A stretch of DNA of 64,000 nt from Dugong dugon (Eukaryota; Chordata; Mammalia; Sirenia; Dugongidae). The position numbers and the translations under genes are program-made. The stretch is from positions 2,596,501 to 2,660,500 of the forward strand of contig CM057476.1 in NCBI GenBank assembly GCA_030035585.1. Direction: 5' to 3'. The stretch's first letter is position 1, and each line of letters opens with the position of its first letter. The notes beneath the pieces were generated by a model. The model saw only the letters and a list, made by a program, of their open reading frames with translations. It ran no database searches and was not told the DNA's origin. Positions 41,346 to 50,654 of the stretch are shown here, one piece after another.

Positions 41346-42181
41346 ACAACAGTTACATTGTGACATATTTGCAATACATACCTGAATGCTGAATTATCCG
41401 GTTTAAACAACAGTTTCAAAATTGTCCAGTTTAAGCTATAATTTATAAATCCACATAGAAGACCCACATTTCTTATCCCCATTTACGTCATATTTGAACT
41501 TCCATGTCCTTGGTTTTTGTTTTTTTTTTTTCTCTTTGTTTTTTGTTTTTTCCCTGAATTCACACTTGCCATCGTAGATTTTGTGTTTTCGTTGATCCAG
41601 TAAATGAAAGCCTTTTATTACTATCAACACATTTTTATAGAAGCTGAAATGACCCATCGAGAAATTTCTGTTAATCCTCAAGAGGACAGAAAACATTGAG
41701 TGGGAGGAGCAGCGGGAAGATGGGAAAGGGTGCTGGGGATCAGCGCAGCGGGACTGAACACCTACGAGTCTGTTACAGGAAATCTGTCATACCCCTGAAA
41801 TCTGTCGTACCCTCAAAGTCTATTAATGCAGCAATTAAAGCGGAAGTATCCCTTGAAGTGAAATCAAAATCTTAATACCAATTGCATCTCCCTGCCCTTA
41901 AGATCATTATTTTATTTTCCTTCTGTAGGAAGTTTACGATTTACCTTTTTTCCAGAAATGTAAAATTAAAAAACATTTTTTTTAAAGCATTTTAATTTGA
42001 CCTTTAGCAAAGAAACAAAACTGAATGCCTAGTGACCAGGGTCAGATAAAAGGACAGGACCTTCCTTGCTCAATGCTGCCTTAATAATATTCAACTTTAT
42101 ATTCTGAAAAGAAGGTGTACTGATGCATTATGCCTCTGTCGTACCTTGGGGATGCATCATCTACTTTTAATGACTCCTTAC
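41346..42181. other. Unique stretch
   Basis: Includes a T-rich tract at about 41517-41550. 41770-41960 is complex and non-repetitive, with GCAGCAATTAAAGC- and CCAATTGCATC-type words. No gene is seen. Confidence 0.4.
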
Positions 42182-42189
42182 CTCTTACC

Positions 42190-42647
42190 TGACCCAAGCC
42201 ATGGTGTTTTCAGTCACTTCATATGCATGCGAAAGCTGGGCAATGAAAATGGAAGCCTGAAGAAGAACTGACACCTTTGAATTATGATGTTGGTGAAGAA
42301 TATTGAAGATATCGTGAACTGCCAAAAGAACGAACAAGTCTGTCTTGGAAGAAGTACAGCCAGAATGCTCCTTAGAAGTGAGGGTGGTGAGACTTTGTCT
42401 CTTGTACTTTGGACATGTTGTCAGGAGGAACCAGTCCGGGAGAAGGACATCATGCTTGGTAAAGTAGAGGGTCAGCGAAAAAGAGGAAGACCCTCAATGA
42501 GATGGACTGACACAGTGGCTGCAACAGTGGGCTCAAGCGTAACGATTGTGAGGATGGCGCAGGACCGGGCAGTGTTTGGTTCTGTTGTACACGGGGTCGC
42601 TGTGAGTCAGAACTGACTCCATGGCACCTAAGAACGACAACAACAGT
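42190..42647 (+). mobile_element. RTE LINE 3' end, relatively well kept
   Basis: Starts TGACCCAAGCCATGGTGTTT and ends GGCACCTAAGAACGACAACA. A frame of 110 codons ends in MAQDRAVFGSVVHGVAVSQN, parallel to the BovB C-terminus (MDREAWRAAVHGVAKSRT). Direct repeats CTCTTACC at 42182-42189 and 42648-42655 (8 bp) bound it. Confidence 0.92.
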
Positions 42648-42739
42648 CTCTTACCACCCACACACCTCTGTTCTTAGCCTAAATGAGACTCATATCCGTA
42701 TCACCAGCAAACATTATACTGAAAATGTATTTAAACACG

Positions 42740-42900
42740 GACAGTGCAAGCATTGTTCAGTGCGTGTGCCTCACATACTAGATCTTGTTTATTCTTCAGA
42801 CATCCTTTGAGGTTTGTTTTGTCACCCCCCCGCCCCCATTTCACAGGAGGAAATCAGGCTTCAGCAAAAGTGAGTCACCGAAGGTCATAGAGCGCTTTCA
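42740..42900 (-). mobile_element. MIR fragment
   Basis: CACTAGATCTTG region onward: CCATTTCACAGGAGGAAATC and AGGCTTCAGCAAAAGTGAGT are the antisense MIR core. A C run (42823-42836) interrupts it. Confidence 0.55.
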
Positions 42901-42944
42901 AAGATGTAGTTCTCTAAACTCGAGCCTACGTGTCCCGTCTGTGA

Positions 42945-43205
42945 GAGGCAGTGGACCAGAGCGCATAGACATGTATGCTGGGGCCTCACTGCCTGGGGAT
43001 CCCTCCTCCCACTCCTGCCACGTCCTGGGTGTGTGCCTTTGGGCAAAGTGCTCAGTGCCTCAGTTTCCCCATCTGTAAAACGATGATGATAGTACCTCTG
43101 TCACGATTGTTGTAAGATTTAAGTGAACTAATGTGTGTAAAGAGCTTATAAGAGTGCGTGATCCCAAGTAAGTACCCTGGAAGCGTCAGCTGTGATGATG
43201 GTGAT
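42945..43205 (+). mobile_element. MIR, near full length
   Basis: GGGCCTCACTGCCTGGGGAT, GCTCAGTGCCTCAGTTTCCC, CATCTGTAAAACGATGATGA, GTAAGATTTAAGTGAACTAA and GCGTGATCCCAAGTAAGTAC follow MIR order from head to 3' end. Confidence 0.85.
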
Positions 43206-43489
43206 GAGCTAAAACACCATGCTCACTAAATGCTTCCTCCAGTATTTTAAAAATTTGAGACAGGATTGGAGAAGAAAGACATTCCTGGGATCATTCCTGG
43301 ATCGTTGGAGCTGGCAGGTGCGCTATTGAGACACTGATGGAGCCACCACTGCTCATTGCTTTCTTTCTGAATCAGGATCCACTGAATGTTTCCATGCAAA
43401 CACACGGCGTGCGTGTTCTTCCAGATCAGTAGACGTAAACTGAATTCTTTCTTTATAAATACCTGTATAACGATCAACAGAATGGTTTT

Positions 43490-44200
43490 ACCATCAGTGT
43501 AATCAACCATTCATCTGTCGAACGTCTCTTTCCAATATTTTTATAAGTATAAATAACACCGTGCATATCCTTACTCAGTGGTGATTCTACTTCTGTAGCT
43601 CAATTTTCACGTGAGATTCCTGGGTCAAAGGATATGTGAGCTTTTGATTTGATGGGCATGGGCCGGTTAATGCACAGGAAGTTGAAGTGATCCATTTGAA
43701 CGCCAACATTTGTAAAAGTATTTATTTGCCGACAACCTTCCAAGATCTGGATGTTAGCCTAATTTTTGTTAGTTTCACGGGGGATAATGTTGTCTTTGTG
43801 GTTTTATTTCACATCTCCTTGACTGCTAATAAGGAAGAGCATTTTTTCAGATGTTGACTGGCTTTTGAAGGATCCCTGGTGGCACAGTGGTTAAGCGCTT
43901 GGCTGCTAACTGAAAGGTTGGCGGTTCGAACCCACCAGCTTCTCTGAAGGAGGAAGACCTGGTGACCTGCTTCTGTAAAGATTACAGCCTTGGAAACCCT
44001 ATGGGGCAGTTCCACTCTGTCCTGTAGGGTGGCTATGAGTCAGAATCGACTCGACAGCACACAGCAACACCGACCGTTACAGCTCCTCTCCTGTGACTTG
44101 TCTGTTCATATCCTGGGCTCATTCTTTTCTATTTAGTCACATTGTTTTGCATTTTCTCATCAGTCTGTAGGAGCTGTCGGCCTACCACCACTACGCAAAA
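43490..44200 (-). mobile_element. Old L1 (L1M), split by an AfroSINE
   Basis: In antisense CATTCATCTGTCGAACGTCT, TTCCTGGGTCAAAGGATATG, TTTATTTCACATCTCCTTGA and, past the SINE, TTGTCTGTTCATATCCTGGG are L1 ORF2 C-terminal landmarks. Coding capacity is lost. Confidence 0.7.
43870..44070 (+). mobile_element. AfroSINE, long form, nested in an L1M
   Basis: Sense copy: GGATCCCTGGTGGCACAGTG, GGCGGTTCGAACCCACCAGC (box B), GCTTCTGTAAAGATTACAGC (extra block), CGACTCGACAGCACACAGCA. It splits the old L1, so it is younger. Confidence 0.93.
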
Positions 44201-44494
44201 TGTATCTGACACGGGTACTGCAGCAGCTTGATGGCATCGGGCTTTTGGGGGGATTGGTTTTCTTATAGTGACTTTCGCCAACAACAGCAAACAATTAATT
44301 ATTTACGTGTCCTTTTCTTGTCCCTGCTCATCCTGAAATGTGTAAGTTTTCTCTTCAATGCTAACATTAGTGCCGGTAGGGGTGGGGGTGAGAGAGAAGG
44401 AGCACAGCGTTAGTTTACATTGCTGTATGGTTTGATTAATGCGGTGAGCCTGCATTACTTGTATAATTTAAAAACATATTTAAACAAAAAGAGA

Positions 44495-44675
44495 ATTGGG
44501 GAAGATTTGACTATGGAGTGTAGCACAAGGGAATATTTTTAGGCGACGGAACTGCTGTGTATCTTCCTGGTGGTAGTGGTTCCACGTCTCTGTGCATTTG
44601 TCAAAACTGAGAACTGCGTGCTGAAGAGAGTGAATTTTACTGCATGTCAATTAAAAATAAAATTTAAATTTAAAA
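44495..44675 (+). mobile_element. L1M 3' end
   Basis: GGAATATTTTTAGGCGACGG, ACTGCTGTGTATCTTCCTGG, GTGCATTTGTCAAAACTGAG and AGAGAGTGAATTTTACTGCA match the L1M 3'UTR pattern. Confidence 0.65.
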
Positions 44676-44689
44676 GAGGTAAAAAGCCC

Positions 44690-44862
44690 TAACCATTTTA
44701 GGAGGCTGGCTTTACCCTGATGACAAAACTTGACAGTAGTCCAAAAAAAATAAAACTGTTTGCCAAGTCACTTATAAACATAGCTGCAGAAACTCTACGT
44801 GAAACGTTAGCAAACCGAATCCAGCCGTGTATTAAAAATATGACCAAGTGGAGCCATCTCAG
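44690..44862 (+). mobile_element. Old L1 ORF2 fragment
   Basis: GCCAAGTCACTTATAAACAT, AGCAAACCGAATCCAGCCGT and ATATGACCAAGTGG follow the ORF2 stretch encoding NIDAKILNKILANRIQ-type sequence before the RT catalytic box. Broken frames. Confidence 0.6.
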
Positions 44863-44925
44863 AATGTGGCTCGTTAGGCATTCAGCATTAGGACCTCAGG
44901 GCCAACAGTAAGAAATCTGTCATTT

Positions 44926-45147
44926 CAGGGTTTCCCTATCCTCAGCACTGGTGACATTTTGGACTAGATAGTCCTTCGTTGGGGGTAGGGGGGCTGTCCT
45001 GTGCATCCTGCATATTTAGTAACATCCTTGGCCCCCACCAGCTAGATGCCATAGCATCCTCCCACCAGTTGTGACAATCACAAATGTCTCCAAACATTGC
45101 CAGATGTCCTCTGGGGGCCAAAACTTCTCCCAAATGAGAACCACTGG
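44926..45147 (-). mobile_element. MER20 (hAT-Charlie DNA transposon)
   Basis: Almost complete: CAGGGTTTCCCTATCCTCAG at the left, GACATTTTGGACTAGATAGT, GTCCTGTGCATCCTGCATAT, TGTGACAATCACAAATGTCT and the right end GAGAACCACTG, the inverted end of the family. Some MER20 copies are known to act as enhancers in endometrium of placentals; that role is not shown here. Confidence 0.88.
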
Positions 45148-45962
45148 ATTAATGTAATTGATTGATGGAGTAAATGAAGAAACATATGATTTACCTTACT
45201 GGATGCTGAATGCAAGGTAAAAATACCTTTTTCTGATCTCCAAAATAGACAAATAGCTCAAAGTGTTAGACAACTATGAATAGATGGGAATATTCTTACC
45301 TATATAAAAACCGTATACCAAAGACCTGCGCCAAACCCCATCCCCAATGATCAAATGCTAAAACAGAGTCATTCCTGGGACATTCTGCCACTTAACCGGT
45401 TAACAGTGGGTGTTACATGGCAGCACTCAAAAAGGGATTGGAGGTTTGCGGTTACTTCCTGTTATTTTAGGGAAGACAGATTTCAGAACCAGCAGAAAAT
45501 GAGGGTGCCTGCTGGGGGCACTTCCCTTGCTGCTCCGCTGGAGAGTGATTCTGGTTGACAGGGTCTTGTCAGTAGGGTTAATTATTTGCCTTTACGACTT
45601 CCTCCAAGATTTCGGATCGGCAAGAAAGCACACAGCTAACCCAGCAATAGCTTCCCTTTCGCTTGTGGTGGCTTTCCTGTTGGCCCGAGTTTTTCTCCCG
45701 CTCTTTTCCTCATTTATTTGACAGGTCTTGGGTGCTCCTCTGCCTGGAAAAGTGCTTCACTCTTTCTGAGATGGCTTGGAAGTGGACGGCCCTCACTTGT
45801 AAGCCAGCAGAGAGCCTGTTGCAGGCAGTATGTGTGTGGACAATGATTGACAATTATTCTTGCAAATAGCACTGCCCCGGGTAATCATCCAGAAAAAGTA
45901 TAATCATCTGAAATGAGCATCAGAATTTTGTTTGTGATAAAGAATACAAAATATTCCTGGCT
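45148..45962. other. No recognised feature
   Basis: About 815 bp of unique-looking DNA with small frames only. No repeat recognised. Confidence 0.4.
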
Positions 45963-45974
45963 GTGTGTTTCTTC

Positions 45975-46138
45975 TGGAGCCCTGGTGGTGCAGCAGGTAA
46001 GAGCTACGGCTGCTAACCGAAAGATTGGCAGTTCAAATCCACCGGCTGCTCCTAGGAAACCCTATGGGGCAGTTCTGCTTTGTTCTACAGGGTCTCTATG
46101 AGTCAGAATTGACTTGTTGACACTGGGTTTGGTTTTTG
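45975..46138 (+). mobile_element. AfroSINE, short form, with a 12-bp duplication
   Basis: Sense copy from TGGAGCCCTGGTGGTGCAGC to CACTGGGTTTGGTTTTTG. Perfect direct repeats GTGTGTTTCTTC at 45963-45974 and 46139-46150. The T-rich tail is intact, so this is a good reference copy for the 3' end. Confidence 0.95.
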
Positions 46139-46150
46139 GTGTGTTTCTTC

Positions 46151-46606
46151 CAGCCAGGGCCAACATGAAGGCTCCCATCCTCTTGTGCTAGAGAAGACAT
46201 CATTACTGCCACTGTGCACTTTGCTTCTGAGTTGGCACGGCCTCAGAATCCTTCTCAGCACGGCTCCCCGGGACATCACTGCCAAGCTTTAAGGGTGGCC
46301 GTTCAAGATGAAACAAATTTGCCCAACTTATCTTAAGTTTGTATTTATAATACTTTTTATTTTCTAAGTTCATTCTGATCAGATGGTGAGGTGTGGTCAG
46401 CTAGGACAAAAAAAAAAAAAAAAATACCCCTTCCCAAAAATCATCCCCAAATAACCCCCATAGAAATTAGTTTACATTTGAAAGAAATGACGACTGTATA
46501 AAATCTCTAACCATAACTCGTCACCACTGAAACAAAAGGCCATTGACTTGGCATTTGACATTCACATAGAAGCTAACAGCTCAGAATGGGGCAGGGTTTA
46601 AGAATA
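46151..46606. other. No recognised feature
   Basis: Unique-looking; contains an A run at 46409-46425. Confidence 0.4.
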
Positions 46607-47260
46607 TAGTCATGCGCTGTGTAACGTCTCTCCGGGCAACGTCCAACCACGTATATGTCCGTGGTCCCATAAGGTTATAATAGAGTTCAGAAATCCCCAT
46701 CAGGGAACAGGAAGTAGCAGACGTAACCAGACGTAGCTAATGTAACACCTTCCCACGTGCAACACCTGTATCTCATATCTCTTGTATACAAAGTGATTGT
46801 GCTAACAGGTATATAATAGTACAGTACCTATAGGACCTATAACACAAATATGTCTTGATAGTCATAATAAGCACCTGTGTTACTGGCTTATGTATATACT
46901 GTACTGTACTTTCTATCATTATTTTAATGTGAACTTTCCCTACTTACAAATAAAGTTTACCACGTAACAGTGCATGCTTCTACTCGTAGGCGGCTGCATC
47001 CCATCTTGTGTATTGCGTGTCTCTGCAGTGTAGCGTTGTCTCTGTGTTTAATTTTCTTCTGAACATGTTACCATGAAGTGCATCGTGGCTCCCAAAGGCA
47101 TCAAAACCAGTGCCAGTGGTAACAGCAGCAAGAGGCAAGGGAGAAGTATCGATTCGGAAGTGGCACCAAAAGGTTATTAAACAGCATTGAAGGTGGAAAA
47201 TCAGTGAATGCTGCTACTCGTGATTTAGGCATGTTCATACAACATCCAAATCACATAGCG
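46607..47260 (+). mobile_element. Tigger-type DNA transposon with N-terminal transposase remnant
   Basis: It starts AGTCATGCGCTGTGTAACGT, with GGTCCCATAAGGTTATAATA shortly after and ACTGGCTTATGTATATACTG further on, as in mammalian Tigger-class elements. From 47093 a worn transposase start reads VAPKGIKTSASGNSSKRQG. In another frame EGGKSVNAATRDLGM matches the helix-turn-helix region of Tigger/CENP-B-like transposases. The catalytic region and right end are missing; an L1M follows. Confidence 0.7.
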
Positions 47261-47279
47261 CCCTATTTCACAGAATGAT

Positions 47280-47720
47280 GCCCGACTGTAGATGCAAACA
47301 CAGAGCCACCATGTGACCCGCAGTCCCACTCCTGGGTGTGCGCGCAGAAAAAGTGACGGCAGGAACACAAGCAGAATCTTGTCCACCTGTGTTCATTGCA
47401 GCACTTCTCACAATAGCCAAACTGTGGAAACAACCAAAATGTCCATCAGCAGATAACGTATAAACACAATGTGGCGTATACACATAATGGAGTATTACGC
47501 AGCCATGAAGAGAAATGAAGTGCCCATGCACATGCCACTACATGGATGAACTCTGAAAACATCATGCAAAAATAAGCCGGACACAAAAGGACAAATGCCG
47601 TAGGATCTCACTTCTGTGTCTTTAGCCAAGCAGAGCCCACCTCTAAACTGTGAGTGGCCCTGATTCCAACCAACAATTAGGAAAAACAATGGACGTCTGA
47701 ACTCAGGCTGTTGCTGGGTA
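47280..47720 (+). mobile_element. L1M, ORF2 C-terminus and 3' part
   Basis: ACAATAGCCAAACTGTGGAA, ACAACCAAAATGTCCATCAG, ATAATGGAGTATTACGCAGC, CATGGATGAACTCTGAAAAC and ACACAAAAGGACAAATGCCG are classic L1 3' landmarks. Frames are broken. Confidence 0.85.
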
Positions 47721-48239
47721 GAGAAAGGACTTCAGGATGCTAGAGAGCTCACTGCTGTGTGTCTGCCGCAGTGTGGTGCCCGGCCACCAGATTTACAAAC
47801 ACAAGTGGTCCTTCGAGATGGGCCTCGCATGTTCTCTGCGCTGTCCCAAATGTACTTGAGGACGTTACTGCAGGACAAGATGAAAGAGGGGTCCCCCACA
47901 TCGCCGCCTGTTAGTAACATAGTGACTGCAGGTGAGAGGCCCAGAGGCTGGCTCCGCCAAGGATCGGTGGCCTCTCCCCTCCAACGTTAATCCAGCAGAT
48001 ATGTCCTGAGCATCAGAGACATCATGTGGGAAGTGACTTTGGTCTGTGGCAGACAGTGTCAGATATTTACGTCCACTCGCTTGTATTTCTTTTACATTTT
48101 AGGGGTAGAGCTTCTTTTCTGCATTTTTCTTGTTAAGTGGTCACTGTATCAAATAAGGCCTTCTAGTTGCAAAGGAAAGGGGTAACTTCCAAAAAAATTT
48201 AAAAAATGACTATCACATACAGAGACGCAGACACTCATT
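47721..48239. other. No recognised feature
   Basis: Unique-looking; a 77-codon plus frame at 47757-47990 shows no domain. Confidence 0.4.
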
Positions 48240-48390
48240 CATTTACCTAGGATATGGTGATTGAGTGCTGACTATGTACTAGGTGCTAGAGAGACAGTAA
48301 TGAGCCAGAAAGACATATTCCCTTCCCGCAAAGGTTTCTGTCTAGTTGGGGTGATGGGAATTGGAAAGAATCACAAAAACAGACATATAG
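48240..48390 (-). mobile_element. L2 3' region
   Basis: TTGAGTGCTGACTATGTACT, AGGTGCTAGAGAGACAGTAA and TTCTGTCTAGTTGGGGTGAT are antisense L2 landmarks in order. Confidence 0.7.
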
Positions 48391-48667
48391 TTTCAAACCA
48401 TCATAAGGGCTGAGAGAAAACAGCCCCTGGTGTCGAGAGGAGAAGGGATAACAAGGCCTCCCGGTTTACAGTGATGGACCCAGAGGGCCCTTGGACAACA
48501 GCTGAGAAGGAGTTAGGCAGGCAGACAAGTCTATTTCTGGAGGCTGGATTTTGCTTCTTCATCATAAAGCATTAAGTGCCAGTGCCCTCGAAGACACACG
48601 TAGGTTGTGTTCTTGTTGGAGATGTGGTCAAATATTTAATTCCACTTAGAAAACGTTTTGTGAGTAC

Positions 48668-48722
48668 CTGTAGGGTTGCTATGAGTCAGAATTGACAAGA
48701 TGGCCGCGGATTAGAATTTGGT
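48668..48722 (+). mobile_element. AfroSINE 3'-tail fragment
   Basis: GGGTTGCTATGAGTCAGAAT, then TGACAAGATGGCCGCGG and a T-rich end. Only the 3' end is present (5'-truncated). Confidence 0.75.
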
Positions 48723-48894
48723 TTTGGTAATGAATGTAAGACATTGTTAATTCCTGGGCAGCTAAGATGTACCTGATACTTAATTCCCGTGACTTTTCAC
48801 GGGAGAAATAATCACTCCTTTCTGTGCGCTTCAGTGGCCCGCTGTCCAAACTGCTGTTGAAGCATTTACCATATTGTGGGTTTGTCTGCCTCCC

Positions 48895-48990
48895 AGAACA
48901 GACAGAGCCTATCCTCCCTGACATCCAGGCAGGAGTCTCTTATTCATTTTGTACTTGGCAAAGCACTTGGCAAGCGATAAATGTTTGTGG
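48895..48990 (+). mobile_element. L2-type 3' end
   Basis: GCCTATCCTCCCTGACATCC and GCACTTGGCAAGCGATAAAT, then GTTTGTGGAG, resemble the L2 terminus. Weak. Confidence 0.4.
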
Positions 48991-49299
48991 AGCTCAAAAT
49001 CTTGAAGGATGTATTATCATTCTTGGAAGACCAATGTACTAGAAGGGTGCTCGGTGAATAGAGGGATCTGTCTAATTCTCTCTAATAAATAGAGTCATTA
49101 TTGCTGCAGGGTAAGAAAATCACCCTGTCCTCCCAAATGAGTTTTATGCCCAAATTGGGAAATGGTATAGCTTACTTTCTATAAACATGTTCAGCCTCAA
49201 ACTAATAATATTGAATATCTAGGAAAGTGTGTTAATTAGATACTGTTTGACTATGTGTGGCAGAAATTCAACTACAATGATTTAACCAAATCCTCCCCT

Positions 49300-49341
49300 A
49301 AAAAGACCAAACCAGTTGCCCTTGAGTCGATTCTGACTCGT
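49300..49341 (-). mobile_element. AfroSINE 3'-end fragment
   Basis: GACCAAACCAGTTGCCCTTG and AGTCGATTCTGACTCG in antisense, with nothing of the body or head following. Confidence 0.75.
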
Positions 49342-49397
49342 TTGTCTGAGTACATAAAGGGTGGTTAGAAAAGCAGCTGCACGAGCCTCATCCTTTC

Positions 49398-50081
49398 ATT
49401 CTTTCTTTTTTAATTGTGCTTTAGATGAAGGTTTACAGAGCAAATTAGTTTCTCATTAAACAATTTATACACATATTGTTTTGTGACATTGGTTACCAGC
49501 CCCACGAAATGTCAACACTGTCCCTTCTCGACCTTGGGTTCCGCATTACCAGCTTTCCTGTCCCCTCCTGCCTTCTCATCCTTGTCTCTGAGCTGTTGTG
49601 CCCGTTTAGTCTCATTTTGCTTTATGGACCTGTCTAATCTTTGGCTGAAGGGTGAACCTCAGGAGTGACTTCATTACTGAGGTAAAAGGGTGTCCAGGGA
49701 CCATACTCAAGGTTTCTCTAGTCTCTGTCAGACCAGTAAGTCTGGTCTTTTTCTGTGAGTTTGAATTTTGTTCTACCTTTTTTTCCATCTCTGTCCGGGA
49801 CCGTCTATTTGATCCCTGTCAGAGCAGTCAGTGGTGGTAGCCGGGCACCATCTGGTTGTCCTGGACTCAGTCTGGTGGAGGCCGTGGTACTTGCGGTCCA
49901 TTCATCCTCTGGGCTAATCTTTCCCTTGCGTCTTTGTTTTCGTCATTCTGCCTTGTTGCCGATGGGGTGAGACCAGTGGCGTGTCTTAGATGGCCACTCA
50001 CAAGCTTTTAAGACCCTAGAGGCTACTCACAAAGTAGGATGTAGAACATTTTCTTTGTAAACTATGTTATGCCAGTTAGCA
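49398..50081 (-). mobile_element. L1 3'UTR, 5'-truncated, single-3'-end subfamily
   Basis: The T run near 49405 is the antisense A tail. Landmarks are GCTTTAGATGAAGGTTTACA, TTTGTGACATTGGTTACCAG and GTGGTGGTAGCCGGGCACCA. Direct repeats CTCATCCTTTC at 49387-49397 and 50082-50092 (11 bp) prove the ends. It has one 3' end, unlike the copies at 32.9 and 61.0 kb. Confidence 0.94.
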
Positions 50082-50302
50082 CTCATCCTTTCTGAATGTG
50101 CTTTCACTCAGACTGGACTTGGTTTTGGGATGTGCCCGCCACCGCACCCTGTACTAACGGCGACAGTTGTCAATTAATTCACATCCCAAGAATATTTTTC
50201 AGGAACTCTCCACATCTTGAAGTACAGCACGCTCAGCTGATGGGTCTGTCAGCTGCCCTAGGTGGTAGGTAGCCCCTTGATTTAAGGTGTGTATCCTGGG
50301 AA

Positions 50303-50509
50303 AGGAGTCCCTAGGTGGTGCAGACAGTTAATGTGCTCAGCTGCTAACCTAGAGTTTGGAGGTTCAGGTCCACCCAGAGGTGCCTCAGAAGAAATGCCTG
50401 GCAATCTGCTTCCATTGAAGACCCTGTGGAGCAGAGTTCTGCTCTGACACACAAGGGGGTCACTATGAGTCAGAATTTACCTGATGGCAACTTTTTTTTT
50501 TTTTTTTTA
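50303..50509 (+). mobile_element. AfroSINE, type 3, with a long T tail and 10-bp duplication
   Basis: Sense copy from AGGAGTCCCTAGGTGGTGCA to GATGGCAAC followed by about 17 T. Direct repeats ATCCTGGGAA at 50293-50302 and 50510-50519 bracket element plus tail, so the T tail belongs to the SINE. Confidence 0.95.
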
Positions 50510-50654
50510 ATCCTGGGAAGATGATACAGATGCTGCTGTGTCTGGCTCTGTTAATGGAAAGTATGTTGGCCAATGATCTAGTTAGATATGAGCTTCTTTT
50601 CTAAAACCAGTCTATCCCATTCAGACAACTCTGTATCCCATGGTGATAGTTTGG

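Noticed and set aside
44222-44262. Possible AfroSINE 3' tail (TTGATGGCATCGGGCTTTTG)
   Set aside because: Similar to a SINE end, but the preceding 40 bp are not recognisable.
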